Origin: Acidimicrobiia bacterium UBA5794
GTDB lineage: Bacteria; Actinomycetota; Acidimicrobiia; Spongiisociales; UBA5794
DNA length: 64,000 nucleotides
Reading direction: 5' to 3'
Assembly: GCA_002418265.1 (NCBI GenBank)
Contig: DIDS01000020.1
Location: forward strand, 124,954 to 188,953
The notes beneath the pieces are model-generated. The model worked only from the letters and a program-made list of their open reading frames with translations, did not search any database and was not told the DNA's origin. A program made the translations under genes and the position numbers. Positions within the stretch are counted from its first letter, which is position 1. Each line of letters begins with the position of its first letter. Positions 27,517 to 36,216 of the stretch are shown one piece after another.

Positions 27517-27545
27517 ACCGACCAACGGGCCGTGACCTGTATACT
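27517..27545 (+). promoter_or_regulatory. Promoter for the rimP-nusA-infB operon
   Basis: TATACT at 27540-27545 is a strong -10 box; the -35 region at about 27517 is weak. Transcription would start near 27552, about 20 bases before the hairpin at 27571-27594. The promoter lies just after the proS stop. Confidence 0.5.
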
Positions 27546-27570
27546 CCAGGGGACGAACCGAGATCTCTGC

Positions 27571-27600
27571 AGAGGTGGGCCGTGGCCCACCTCTTTATTT
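27571..27600 (+). terminator. Terminator or attenuator hairpin before rimP
   Basis: A perfect 11-bp stem (27571-27581 with 27584-27594, loop GT) is followed by TTATTT. Immediately upstream CTCTGCAGAG (27565-27574) is a perfect 10-bp palindrome that shares bases with the 5' arm, so the two folds exclude each other. It may end proS transcripts, or act as an attenuator for transcripts from the promoter at 27540. Confidence 0.75.
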
Positions 27601-27633
27601 GGCAGAGTTCTCTTTTGGTGTGCAAGGAGCACG

Positions 27634-28125
27634 ATGAGCAGCGTACAAGACAGGTTGTGGGAGATGATCGAACCACACGTGGCTGCCGTTGGAGTTGAAC
27701 TCGACGATCTCGAGGTCCTCAACGGTGGACAGCTTGTACGCGTCACACTCGACACACCAGATGCCGAATCGAGTCCACTCGGGGTCGATGTCATCGCCGA
27801 ACTCTCACGTGGAATCGGCAGGATGCTCGATGCGGAAGACCCCATTGAACGTGCATACACCCTCGAGGTGTCGTCTCCGGGGCTCGAACGCAAGCTTCGG
27901 AGAAAGACTCACTACGACAAGTCGATCGGCCGCATTGTCAAGATCAAGACCTTTGCTTTGATCGACGACGAAAAGACACACACTGGTCTCCTCGTGAGCG
28001 CCGACGATGACTCGTTTGTTGTTGACGTTGACGGGAATCGTCGACGGATCACCTACACCGATGTTTCGTCTGCGCGAACCGTGTTCGTGTGGGAGAAGCC
28101 CGGTCAGAAGACGCAGCACGCCTAG
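27634..28125 (+). CDS. rimP: Ribosome maturation factor RimP
   Basis: RimP, 163 residues, assists 30S assembly. IEPHVAAVGVELDDLEV, LRVTLD-like VRVTLDTPD, DPIERAYTLEVSSPGLERKLRRKTHYDKSIGRIVKIKT and the C-terminal SH3-like domain fit the family. ATG 27634 has AAGGAG upstream; the open frame before it is not coding. It heads the operon rimP-nusA-infB-rbfA-nrnA-truB-ribF. Confidence 0.93.
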   Translation: MSSVQDRLWEMIEPHVAAVGVELDDLEVLNGGQLVRVTLDTPDAESSPLGVDVIAELSRGIGRMLDAEDPIERAYTLEVSSPGLERKLRRKTHYDKSIGRIVKIKTFALIDDEKTHTGLLVSADDDSFVVDVDGNRRRITYTDVSSARTVFVWEKPGQKTQHA

Positions 28126-28133
28126 GAGCAATG

Positions 28134-29357
28134 ATGGATTACAACCTGATGGACGCACTCGACCTCCTCGAGAGAGAAAAGGGCGTGCCACGCGACATCA
28201 TCCTCGAAGCTCTTGCCAATGCACTCGTATCGGCATACAAGCGGACTCCGGGGGCCGCCGAGGAGGCCAGAGTCACGATCGATGCCGACACCGGCGAGAT
28301 CTCCGTCTATGGCCAGATCCTCGATGAGGAAGGCAATGTCGTTGAGGAGTGGGAAGACACCCCAGAGGATTTTGGACGCATTGCCGCACAGACGGCGAAG
28401 CAGGTCATCCTGCAGCGCCTTCGTGATGCCAAGCGGGATCAGGTGTTCGACCTCTACGAAGGTCGTGAGGGCGACCTCATCACCGGTATCGTCCAGCAAT
28501 CCGACCACCGGTTCGCCATCCTCGATCTTGGTGACGCGGAGGCGATGCTTCCCGGATCTGAGAAGATCCCGTTCGAGCGTCTCGAGCGTGGTAACCGTGT
28601 CAAGGCATTGATTCTTGAGGTGAGGGGAGAAGGCAAGGGGGCCCCGATCGTCGTCACACGAAGCCACCCCGAGTTCATCAGGGCCCTATTTGAGCTTGAA
28701 GTACCCGAACTGGTTGACGGAGACATCGAGATCAAGGCCATCGCCCGTGAAGCCGGACATCGGACCAAGATTGCGGTCGCGTCGAATGATCCGAACGTTG
28801 ATCCCGTCGGTGCATGTGTCGGAGCACGAGGTTCTCGTGTTCGGCAGGTCGTCAACGAACTCAAGGGGGAGAAGGTCGACATCGTCGAGTGGGACGAGAA
28901 TGTCTCAGCGTTCATCGCCGAGGCGTTGAGTCCTGCCCGTGTCCTTGATGTCAGAATTGTTGAGCCGGAAGAACCTCTGGAGGAGGGTCAGATTCCTACT
29001 GCCATTGTGATTGTTCCCGACCATCAGCTTTCACTTGCCATTGGCAAGGAGGGTCAGAATGCCCGACTGGCCGCCCGTCTGAGTGGCTACCGGATCGACA
29101 TCCAATCCGAATCCCAGGACCTGGGGCTCGATGTCCAAGGTGACGAGGATGTGGAGTTCGCGACGGTCGCTGAAGGGGACGGAAGTCAGGAGTCCAGCTT
29201 GCTGGACTCCAAGGAACCCGACGCAGTCGGGATCCCGACGTCAGATGAGGAACCGGTCGCTGACGAGTCGCAGTCGGTCGAAGAACCTGTGGTGGCGGAA
29301 GTGGTTCCGGACGAGGCAGAAGTTGTTGAAGAACCGATTTCTGAAGGGGCTGAATGA
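28134..29357 (+). CDS. nusA: Transcription termination/antitermination factor NusA
   Basis: NusA binds RNA polymerase and nascent RNA to modulate pausing and termination. The 407-residue protein has the N-terminal polymerase-binding domain, an S1 domain (EGDLITGIVQQSDHRFAILDLGDAEAMLP), KH1 (GHRTKIAVASNDPNVDPVGACVGARGSRVRQVVNELKGEKVDIVEW) and KH2 (LSLAIGKEGQNARLAARLSGYRIDI). The C-terminal ~60 residues are acidic and contain LLDSKEPDAVGIPTSD, encoded by a palindromic repeat found elsewhere in the window. The second of two adjacent ATGs fits AGGAG best. The usual ylxR between nusA and infB is missing. Confidence 0.95.
   Translation: MDYNLMDALDLLEREKGVPRDIILEALANALVSAYKRTPGAAEEARVTIDADTGEISVYGQILDEEGNVVEEWEDTPEDFGRIAAQTAKQVILQRLRDAKRDQVFDLYEGREGDLITGIVQQSDHRFAILDLGDAEAMLPGSEKIPFERLERGNRVKALILEVRGEGKGAPIVVTRSHPEFIRALFELEVPELVDGDIEIKAIAREAGHRTKIAVASNDPNVDPVGACVGARGSRVRQVVNELKGEKVDIVEWDENVSAFIAEALSPARVLDVRIVEPEEPLEEGQIPTAIVIVPDHQLSLAIGKEGQNARLAARLSGYRIDIQSESQDLGLDVQGDEDVEFATVAEGDGSQESSLLDSKEPDAVGIPTSDEEPVADESQSVEEPVVAEVVPDEAEVVEEPISEGAE
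29191..29244 (+). repeat. Palindromic repeat, copy A (in frame inside nusA)
   Basis: An 18-bp palindrome (29191-29208, two 8-bp arms around TT), a short spacer, a hairpin of CCCGAC and GTCGGG around GCA (29217-29231), then CCGACGTCAGA. The same order occurs at 44099-44159 and, on the other strand, at 63552-63607. Here the element is read through in frame near the nusA 3' end. Confidence 0.75.
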
Positions 29358-31444
29358 CCGTGGCCAAAGTACGCGTCTATGAGTTGGCACGGGATCTTGG
29401 CCAGGAATCCAAGGATGTGCTTGCGCGCGCACAAGAGCTTGGCATTGAGGTAAAGACCGCCTCCTCGGGCCTTGATGAGGATGCTGTCGCACTTGTTCGG
29501 CTTTCGTATGACGAAGTTCCGATGACCGATGACCGAAGTCCGACGACCGATGCACCTGACGAGCCGGTGGTCGACGACACGAGTCCGATGACCGATGCAC
29601 CTGACGAGTCGGTGGCCGATGATGAAGCTGCTCCGGTGGAATTGGAAGAGGATTCGGAACCTGACGATGATGAGGAAAAGGTTCTCCTGGTTGAGCCGGG
29701 GATCACCGTGCACGATCTCGCACGGTTGGTGCAGATTCGGACGGCCGACATCGTCAAGACCCTCATGTTCATGGGCGAAATGGTTCCCGGCGGCGGTGAG
29801 ATCCCCGTCCATGCCATCGAACCGCTCGGGCGGGAACTGGGCTGGGAAATCCTCGTTGCCGAGTCCGACGAAGAGGATGAATCGAGGATACGTGAACGAC
29901 ACCTGATCGAGTATGAGGATGACCCGGGCAGCCTCGTACCACGCCCACCCATCGTCACCGTGATGGGCCACGTCGATCACGGCAAGACACAGCTTCTTGA
30001 CACGATCCGCCATGCGAACGTGATCGAAGGTGAAGCCGGACGTATCACCCAACACATCGGTGCGTACCAAGTCACAGCGGGTGAGTCAACGATCACCTTC
30101 ATCGATACTCCCGGCCATGAGGCATTTACGGCATTGCGGGCACGAGGTGCCGATGTGACCGATATTGCGATCATCGTTGTTGCTGCAGATGACTCGGTGA
30201 TGCCTCAGACCGTGGAGGCCATCAGCCATGCCAAAGCCGCAGGGGTACCGATCATCATCGCGATCAACAAGATCGATCTCGATGCCGCTGACCCACACGC
30301 AGTGCGTGCTGCGCTCACACAACACGAGATCGTGGTCGAGGAGCTCGGCGGAGATACACCGGCAATCGAGCTGTCGGCACTCACCGGAGATGGTGTTGAT
30401 GACCTGCTCGAGATGATCTCGATTGTCTCAGAGGTTGAAGAACTCACGGCAAATCCGAAGGCACCAGCCGTTGGCACGGTCATCGAGGCCCAGATCGAGG
30501 TTGGTCGTGGACCGATCGCGACGGTCATGGTTCAGAGGGGAACGCTCAAGAAGGGGGACGCGATCGTCGCCGGCCCGGTCTCTGGACGCGTTCGTGCAAT
30601 GTTCAACGACCTTGGGGAAGAGATCAAAGTCGCTGGACCTTCGACGCCTGTCGTGGTCATGGGTTGGGATGAGATACCAACCGCTGGCGACATGTTCGAG
30701 GTGGTCAAGAATGAACGGACCGCTCGCAAGATGGCTCAAGCCAAGGTTGACGACAACCGTGCACTTGAACTCTTCGTACCGTCAGCGACGGATCGTCTCG
30801 GCATGCTGATCGAACAGATCCGCACACAGGAGCACTCGGAGCTTCGCATCGTCGTCAAAGCAGACACACACGGATCACTTGAGGCGATCAAGGAAACCGT
30901 CGGAAAGATCAGCAGGGACGACGGCTACGTCACGATCGTCCACTCAGCGGTAGGCGGAATCAACACCAACGACGTTTCGCTCGCCGAAGCCTCTGGCGGA
31001 ATCATCTACGGGTTCAACGTGCGACCTGACGCTCCTGCCCGTGAGGCTGCAAAGAAGGCCGGGATCGACATTCGGACGTTCTCGATCATCTACGAGCTGC
31101 TAGACGACGTCGAATCGCTTCTCGTTGGTGAGCTTTCCCCCGACGAGGTGGAGAACTTCCTCGGTGTTGCTGAAGTACGTCAAGTGTTTCGGGCGCCGAG
31201 ACTCGGGCTGGTTGCCGGTTCCTATGTCACCGAGGGTTCGATCAACCGCAATGCCAGAGCACGCCTCGTCCGTGACGGTGTTGTTGTGTATGACGGCAAG
31301 ATCGCGTCGTTGCGTCGCTTCAAGGACGACGTCCCGAGTGTCGCTGCCGGATACGAGTGCGGTATCGGACTCGCGAACTTCCGGGACATCAAAGAAGGCG
31401 ACACGATCGAATCGTACGAGGTCAAGGAAATCGCTCGCACGTAG
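29354..31444 (+). CDS. infB: Translation initiation factor IF-2
   Basis: IF-2, 696 residues, the GTPase that brings initiator tRNA to the ribosome. Two short IF2_N domains are seen ([42 protein letters not shown]). The GTPase motifs are [27 protein letters not shown] and NKIDL, followed by the usual beta-barrel and C-terminal domains. Between the two N-terminal domains is an acidic linker with a 45-bp direct repeat (29540-29584 and 29585-29629) encoding two 15-residue TDAPDE-type units. The ATG overlaps the nusA stop. Confidence 0.96.
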   Translation: MTVAKVRVYELARDLGQESKDVLARAQELGIEVKTASSGLDEDAVALVRLSYDEVPMTDDRSPTTDAPDEPVVDDTSPMTDAPDESVADDEAAPVELEEDSEPDDDEEKVLLVEPGITVHDLARLVQIRTADIVKTLMFMGEMVPGGGEIPVHAIEPLGRELGWEILVAESDEEDESRIRERHLIEYEDDPGSLVPRPPIVTVMGHVDHGKTQLLDTIRHANVIEGEAGRITQHIGAYQVTAGESTITFIDTPGHEAFTALRARGADVTDIAIIVVAADDSVMPQTVEAISHAKAAGVPIIIAINKIDLDAADPHAVRAALTQHEIVVEELGGDTPAIELSALTGDGVDDLLEMISIVSEVEELTANPKAPAVGTVIEAQIEVGRGPIATVMVQRGTLKKGDAIVAGPVSGRVRAMFNDLGEEIKVAGPSTPVVVMGWDEIPTAGDMFEVVKNERTARKMAQAKVDDNRALELFVPSATDRLGMLIEQIRTQEHSELRIVVKADTHGSLEAIKETVGKISRDDGYVTIVHSAVGGINTNDVSLAEASGGIIYGFNVRPDAPAREAAKKAGIDIRTFSIIYELLDDVESLLVGELSPDEVENFLGVAEVRQVFRAPRLGLVAGSYVTEGSINRNARARLVRDGVVVYDGKIASLRRFKDDVPSVAAGYECGIGLANFRDIKEGDTIESYEVKEIART
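29519..29629 (+). repeat. 45-bp direct repeat within infB
   Basis: Two adjacent 45-bp copies (29540-29584, 29585-29629), preceded by GATGACCGATGACCGA, encode (T/M)TDAPDE(P/S)V units of the IF-2 linker. The GATGACCGA word also forms the intergenic block after cofH and the one before plsC. The unit is a multiple of three bases, so the frame is kept. Confidence 0.8.
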
Positions 31445-31494
31445 AGCGTACTGCGGCGCTGATAACCTCGGCAATGCAAGGTTGAGAGGTTGCC

Positions 31495-31905
31495 ATGGCT
31501 CGCCAGAACAGTCCACGCATGCGAAAAGTCAATGAGCTCGTACGCGAGATCGTTGCCGAGTCTGTGTTGGACCTCAAGGACCCCCGAATCGGGTTCTTGA
31601 CCATCACAGGTGCTGAAACAAGCCCCGATCTGCGCCATGCGATCGTGTACTACTCGGTTCTGGGAAGCGATGACGAGAAGAAGGAGACCGCCGATGCTCT
31701 GGTTTCGGCAACTCCGCGGCTCCAGCGTGAGATTGGTTCTCAATCCAAGCTCCGCTATACACCGAAGCTGGAGTTCCGGGTTGATCCCGCGATCGATGAA
31801 GGATTGAAGATCAATCAGATGGTGAAGGACCTATCAGACGTCAGAAGTCAGAAGTCAGACGTCAGAAGTCAGAAGTCAGACAGTTCGGAATCTGACGATG
31901 GTTGA
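31495..31905 (+). CDS. rbfA: Ribosome-binding factor A
   Basis: RbfA, 136 residues, is a cold-shock 30S maturation factor binding the 16S 5' region. RQNSPRMRKVNELVREIVAE, LKDPRIGFLTITGAETSPDLRHAIVYYSVLG and LRYTPKLEFRVDPAIDEGLKI are family blocks. The last ~19 residues (SDVRSQK twice, then SDSSESDDG) are not family sequence; they are encoded by a 21-bp tandem repeat. The stop overlaps the nrnA start by eight bases. Confidence 0.94.
   Translation: MARQNSPRMRKVNELVREIVAESVLDLKDPRIGFLTITGAETSPDLRHAIVYYSVLGSDDEKKETADALVSATPRLQREIGSQSKLRYTPKLEFRVDPAIDEGLKINQMVKDLSDVRSQKSDVRSQKSDSSESDDG
31834..31881 (+). repeat. 21-bp tandem repeat at the rbfA 3' end
   Basis: Two perfect 21-bp copies (31834-31854 and 31855-31875) plus a partial third, made of TCAGACG and TCAGAAG words. 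They encode SDVRSQK twice. The same words appear intergenically at the window start, after cofH and before plsC. Confidence 0.85.
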
Positions 31906-32860
31906 TTTGAGCGCTGTGGTGGAGATGGCGGCAGCGATCAGTGCCGCAGATTCAATCGGGGTTGTGGGACACGTCGGGCCGGACGGGGATGCCCTTGGTT
32001 CCATGATTGGGCTTGCCCTTGCGGCGCGCAATGCCGGTAAGGACGCGGTTGCGTCTTTCGATGAGCCGTTCGTTGTGCCAGAAGAGATGTCATTTCTTGA
32101 TACATCGGTCCTCGTGAAACCCTCCGCGTTCCCCACCGATCTGGATCTTGCGGTCGCTGTCGACACCTCTGTCGAACACCGGGTTGGGGCGTTGGCTGGA
32201 GCAATGGGAAAGGCAAAACGTCTTGCGGTCATCGATCACCACATCTCGGATGGTTCGTGGGGGGATGTGCTGCTCATCGACCCTGACGCGGCGGCAACCG
32301 CCGAGCTGGTCTATCGGGTGTTGAAGGAACTTGACTGGACGATCACCAAGCCGGTGGCCGTTGCGCTCTACACGGGGCTTGTCACCGATACCGGACGGTT
32401 CCAGTATTCATCGACATCGTCAGCGACCCATGAAATCGCTTCAGATCTTTTGGCGTCGGGAGTTGAGCCCGACGCCATTGGGCAGAAACTCTTCGAAGAA
32501 GAAGCGTTCGGCTACTACTCGGTGGCTGCAAAGGTGCTTGATCGGGCGATCCTTGATACGGACCATGCCTTCGTTTGGTCTCTGATGACCATGGCCGATC
32601 TTGAGGCCGGGGGTGTGCAGTATCACGAGGTGGATGGCCTGATCGATCTGGTCCGCATGGCGCGCGGAACCGAGGTTGCTTGCCTTCTCAAGGAGTCAAA
32701 GCCAGGTGTCTACAAGGGCTCGCTCCGCTCACGAGGCACCGTTGATGTCTCTGCTATCGCAAGATCATTTGGTGGTGGGGGACACCACAACGCTTCGGGT
32801 TTCACCTCGACTTCGGATCCCGAGTCGATTATTCACCAGATCGTCGCACAACTGTCGTGA
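31898..32860 (+). CDS. nrnA: DHH-family phosphoesterase, NrnA-like nanoRNase/pAp phosphatase
   Basis: A 320-residue DHH/DHHA1 enzyme that degrades very short RNAs and 3'-phosphoadenosine 5'-phosphate. Metal-binding motifs: GHVGPDGDALGS near residue 25, AVDTS near 85, AVIDHHISD near 108; the DHHA1 domain ends in GGGGHHNASGF. It lies in the usual slot between rbfA and truB. Its stop overlaps the truB start. Confidence 0.92.
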   Translation: MVDLSAVVEMAAAISAADSIGVVGHVGPDGDALGSMIGLALAARNAGKDAVASFDEPFVVPEEMSFLDTSVLVKPSAFPTDLDLAVAVDTSVEHRVGALAGAMGKAKRLAVIDHHISDGSWGDVLLIDPDAAATAELVYRVLKELDWTITKPVAVALYTGLVTDTGRFQYSSTSSATHEIASDLLASGVEPDAIGQKLFEEEAFGYYSVAAKVLDRAILDTDHAFVWSLMTMADLEAGGVQYHEVDGLIDLVRMARGTEVACLLKESKPGVYKGSLRSRGTVDVSAIARSFGGGGHHNASGFTSTSDPESIIHQIVAQLS

Positions 32861-33753
32861 CAGACCTTCCACCGGGGTTCCTCCTGATTGACAAGGATCA
32901 AGGCTGGACGTCCCACGATGTCGTGGCCAAGGTGCGCAACGCCGTTGGAGGCAAGGTCGGCCATGCTGGGACACTCGACCCGATGGCAACAGGCCTCCTC
33001 ATCCTTGCCGTCGGTGGGGCGACGCGTCTCCTTCGGTTCGTTCAAGATGCAGACAAGGAATATGTCGCCACCGCACTCTTCGGGGTGGCGACCGACTCAC
33101 TCGACGCTGACGGATCCATCCTGTCACGTGATCCTCTTCCGGTCACGGTGGAAGATGTCGAGGCGGTGATGGAACGGTTTCGTGGTGACATCCTTCAGAT
33201 GCCGCCCATGGTGTCGGCACGGAAGGTCGAAGGGAAACGTCTCTATGAGCTCGCTCGCGAAGGAAAGGTCGTCGATCGGGAATCACGGCCGGTGACGATC
33301 CACTCACTTGAACTCATCGACATCGCACCGTCGGACTATCCCGAAGTGACGTTTCGCACCGTGTGCTCAACTGGCACCTACATCCGAACGCTCGCCGATG
33401 ACATCGCTCGAGCCCTCGGCGGCCGTGCCCACCTGACAGCGCTTCGACGGGTCCGCAACGGATCCATGAGCGTCGAGGACGCGGTTGACGTTGATGGGGT
33501 TGTTTCGGCAGTCGAGCGTGGCACCGTTGACCAACTCGTGATCACGGCATCGACGGCGCTCGCACACCTGCCGGACCTGTCCGTGTCGGATCCAACGGCG
33601 TTCCGCGTCCGCAACGGAGTTGTCCTCGAAGTCAACGACGTCGGAGGCGATTCGGTGACTGACCTCGTACGCATCACCGATGGAACCGATGCCCTCATTG
33701 CCGTGTACCGTCGTGTCGAACAGCAACTCCGACCAGAGGTGGTTCTCGGGTGA
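32857..33753 (+). CDS. truB: tRNA pseudouridine(55) synthase
   Basis: TruB makes pseudouridine 55 in the T-loop of tRNAs. The 298-residue protein has GFLLIDKDQGWTSHDVV, the catalytic-aspartate block GHAGTLDPMATGLL, and CSTGTYIRTLADDIARALGG. The GTG start overlaps the nrnA stop and the stop overlaps ribF. Confidence 0.95.
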   Translation: MTDLPPGFLLIDKDQGWTSHDVVAKVRNAVGGKVGHAGTLDPMATGLLILAVGGATRLLRFVQDADKEYVATALFGVATDSLDADGSILSRDPLPVTVEDVEAVMERFRGDILQMPPMVSARKVEGKRLYELAREGKVVDRESRPVTIHSLELIDIAPSDYPEVTFRTVCSTGTYIRTLADDIARALGGRAHLTALRRVRNGSMSVEDAVDVDGVVSAVERGTVDQLVITASTALAHLPDLSVSDPTAFRVRNGVVLEVNDVGGDSVTDLVRITDGTDALIAVYRRVEQQLRPEVVLG

Positions 33754-34673
33754 AGATCTTTCGCGGCGATCCTGCATCGTGGAACGAAGATCGCACCCCG
33801 TACGCTGTCGCGATCGGTGTGTTTGACGGTGTCCACCGCGGACACATGGCCGTCTTTGAGGCACTGCGTGCTTCAGCTCATGGACTTGACGTGTGTGCAT
33901 TGACGTTCGGGTCACTCCCCGAAGAAATCGTGTCGGCAAATCCTGCCCCACCCCTTCTGACGACCATCGAGCGTCGCATCGCGCTTCTTGAGGAGTGTGG
34001 ACTCGACGCTGTCGCCATCATCGACTTCGACGATGATGTCCGTCATCTGTCACCCCGCGCATTTGTTGAACGGTTTGTCGTGGGAGCCCTCAATGCCGAC
34101 TTGGTCGCTGTTGGACAAGGGTTTCGTTTCGGATATGACGCCAGCGGATCCGTGGACGATCTGCGGTTGCTTGGAGGAGACCTCGGGTTCGATGTCATCG
34201 AGACACAGATCGTCAGCCTTCACGGAACCGAGGTTCGTTCGTCAGCAATCCGGGCTGCCATAGCAACAGGAAGTGTCGAGCTTGCTGCACGGATGCTCGG
34301 TCGGCCATTCGAGATCGAAGGTTCTGTTGTGACTGGTGACGAGCGTGGACGCAGCCTTGGGTTTCCAACTGCGAACATCACGATGCCAAGTGGCCTCGTG
34401 CGCCCTGCAGGTGGCGTGTACGCGGTGCGTTGCACCGTTGATGGGCAGGTGTTTGACGGCGTGAGCAACGTGGGAACTCGTCCCACGTTCGGGGGCAGCG
34501 ATGAGACCATCGAAGTCCACCTCTACGACATCGACGTCGATCTCTACGACAAGACCGTCCGGGTGGAGTTCATGGACCGAATCCGAAACGAGCAACGGTT
34601 CACTTCGGTGGATGCCCTCGTTGCCCAGATCGAGGCTGACATCGAGGTTGCCAAGGAAATTCTCGCACCCTGA
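33750..34673 (+). CDS. ribF: Bifunctional riboflavin kinase/FAD synthetase
   Basis: RibF converts riboflavin to FMN and FAD. The N-terminal adenylyltransferase shows GVFDGVHRGHMAVF (the usual GNFDGVHRGH with Val for Asn) and VGQGFRFGYDASG; EVRSSAIRAAI follows. The C-terminal kinase has GRSLGFPTANI and GVSNVGTRPTFGG. Length 307 residues is normal. Last gene of the operon; a hairpin-prone GGTAC/GTACC repeat follows at 34679-34700. Confidence 0.95.
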   Translation: MKIFRGDPASWNEDRTPYAVAIGVFDGVHRGHMAVFEALRASAHGLDVCALTFGSLPEEIVSANPAPPLLTTIERRIALLEECGLDAVAIIDFDDDVRHLSPRAFVERFVVGALNADLVAVGQGFRFGYDASGSVDDLRLLGGDLGFDVIETQIVSLHGTEVRSSAIRAAIATGSVELAARMLGRPFEIEGSVVTGDERGRSLGFPTANITMPSGLVRPAGGVYAVRCTVDGQVFDGVSNVGTRPTFGGSDETIEVHLYDIDVDLYDKTVRVEFMDRIRNEQRFTSVDALVAQIEADIEVAKEILAP

Positions 34674-34678
34674 ACGCC

Positions 34679-34700
34679 GGGTACACCTTGGTGTGAGTAC
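34679..34700 (+). terminator. Hairpin after ribF (weak terminator candidate)
   Basis: GGTAC and GTACC arms with inner ACC/GGT pairing enclose a short loop. There is no U-run after it, so it may be a processing or pausing site instead. Confidence 0.3.
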
Positions 34701-34794
34701 CGGAGGCCATCGACTTCTCGGACAGAGGTCTTGTAGGCGACCCGGATTTCCTTCAGATTGACAGTGCACCGCGCTTCCCAAGAAGGGGAAGCTG

Positions 34795-35772
34795 ATGTTT
34801 TGGCCGGCAGTTGCCGTTGTTCTGATGTCCGTGCCGATACCGACAGCACTTGACGGGGCTGTTCCCGGAGACGGGATCGGGCTGGCACCGAATCCGATCA
34901 TTCGATCGTCCAGTGCTTCGACGACTCCAGGGCCCCGGCCGTCGCGACCACTTTTCCCGACCTCGATACCGTTCGCCGCTGGTACAGCCGCGGCTCTCGG
35001 TGCTTCGGTTGTGTTCAAGAGGCGACGAAATGATGATCCGTTGGTCGTTGTTGTCCATGGTGACGGTGGTTCACCCGAGTCATTCCGATCCCTGACGGAC
35101 GCAATGGGGATTCCGACATGGCGGGTGGTCGCCTTTGACTACAGCACCGTCGATGGGGGTGCATCCTCGACAGCATCATCGCACAGGGTCTCGACCGCTG
35201 ATGCTGCAGATCGTCTCGATGCAATGCTGCGCGAACTTTCGATGGACAACGCAAACATCTACACCGTGCACCACTCACGAGGCGGCGCTGTCGGCGCAGA
35301 GCTCATCGCCGATCTTGACGAGGGGAGCCGGCCGCCGATTGACGGATATCGGGGCGCGGCACTCCTCGATCCAGCCATTGCTGCTGGCCCCCACGGTTGG
35401 CTTCAATCGCTCGGCGGTTCGTGGCCATTCGGGATGGTGCCAGACGACGGTGGATTTGATCCCATTCGGTGCACCGAAGATGGCTGCCGCGACATTCGGG
35501 CCCACCTCGGTGAGTCTGCAGGCGTGGAGGTCGTGGCGATCCGCAACACCGATGCCGTGCTGCCGAACTTCTGGGGCAGACCCGAGGGCCTTCGCGTCTT
35601 CGACGTTCGAGACCTCCTTCCGAGTGCAGCGTTGCTCGTGAACATCAATCCGGTGCTGGCTCTTCTGAGGATGTCCCAGGCACACAACTCCGTCCTCAAG
35701 AGCGGTGCGGTCGCACAATGTGTCCGGGCCGAAATCGATGAACCCGGCTCATGCACCGAGCTCTACCGGTAG
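34795..35772 (+). CDS. Secreted alpha/beta hydrolase-like protein
   Basis: A 325-residue protein with an N-terminal hydrophobic signal (FWPAVAVVLMSVPIPTAL), a Pro/Ser-rich linker and an alpha/beta-hydrolase fold. VVVVHGDGGSPESF holds the oxyanion loop and VHHSRGGAVGAEL the nucleophile elbow (His-Ser-Arg-Gly-Gly, where many relatives have GHSxGG). An Asp after GYRGAALLDPAI and a late His (RMSQAHNSVL) could complete the triad. GGGGAAG precedes the ATG. The substrate is unknown; lipid or ester hydrolysis is possible. It interrupts the common ribF-rpsO adjacency. Confidence 0.75.
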   Translation: MFWPAVAVVLMSVPIPTALDGAVPGDGIGLAPNPIIRSSSASTTPGPRPSRPLFPTSIPFAAGTAAALGASVVFKRRRNDDPLVVVVHGDGGSPESFRSLTDAMGIPTWRVVAFDYSTVDGGASSTASSHRVSTADAADRLDAMLRELSMDNANIYTVHHSRGGAVGAELIADLDEGSRPPIDGYRGAALLDPAIAAGPHGWLQSLGGSWPFGMVPDDGGFDPIRCTEDGCRDIRAHLGESAGVEVVAIRNTDAVLPNFWGRPEGLRVFDVRDLLPSAALLVNINPVLALLRMSQAHNSVLKSGAVAQCVRAEIDEPGSCTELYR

Positions 35773-35822
35773 CGCCCCATGACCAGGGCGGCGGACGGGG
35801 GCGCTATACAAACGCCGACTGC

Positions 35823-35847
35823 TAACATCCCCCGTGGGCATTCGCCC
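35823..35847 (+). promoter_or_regulatory. rpsO promoter -10 and leader hairpin
   Basis: TAACAT at 35823-35828 is a likely -10 box. Just downstream GGGC-ATTC-GCCC (35836-35847) would form a leader hairpin, in a place where S15 autoregulation structures occur in other bacteria. A Shine-Dalgarno AGGAA precedes the GTG. Confidence 0.4.
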
Positions 35848-35876
35848 GACCACTTACTCGCGTAGGAAAGTACCTC

Positions 35877-36134
35877 GTGAACGACACTCAGACTGTTGTA
35901 GATGCACACGGCACGCACGCCACGGACACCGGTTCTCCGGAGGTTCAGGTTGCGTTGCTGACTGAACGCATCAACCACCTGACCGAGCATCTGAAGATCC
36001 ACAAGAAGGATCATCACAGCCGGCGGGGTCTGTTGATGATGGTTGGTAAGCGTCGACGAATGCTTCGGTACCTCCAGGAACAAGATGTGGAGCGCTACCG
36101 AAACCTGATCGCAAAATTGGGTTTGCGTCGCTAG
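35877..36134 (+). CDS. rpsO: 30S ribosomal protein S15
   Basis: S15, 85 residues, an early 16S-binding protein. [38 protein letters not shown] and [11 protein letters not shown] are the family core. GTG start. A strong hairpin follows the gene, before pnp. Confidence 0.97.
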   Translation: MNDTQTVVDAHGTHATDTGSPEVQVALLTERINHLTEHLKIHKKDHHSRRGLLMMVGKRRRMLRYLQEQDVERYRNLIAKLGLRR

Positions 36135-36145
36135 TCAAAACGATA

Positions 36146-36175
36146 TGAAGGTGGCATGTGCCACCTTCATCCGTT
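36146..36175 (+). terminator. Terminator hairpin after rpsO
   Basis: An 11-bp perfect stem (36146-36156 with 36159-36169) is followed by a short mixed tract with TTT. It lies 12 bases after the rpsO stop and separates it from pnp, possibly with read-through. Confidence 0.65.
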
Positions 36176-36216
36176 TCTGGCTCGTGACGAATCACCGGAG
36201 GATTCGCATCAGTTGA

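Noticed and set aside
27565..27600. T-box riboswitch before rimP
   Set aside because: The GGTGG-like sequence is part of a simple palindromic stem; there is no specifier loop or conserved T-box bulge, and the downstream genes are not amino-acid related.
34758..34763. Perfect TTGACA before the secreted hydrolase
   Set aside because: No -10 box is found at a suitable distance.
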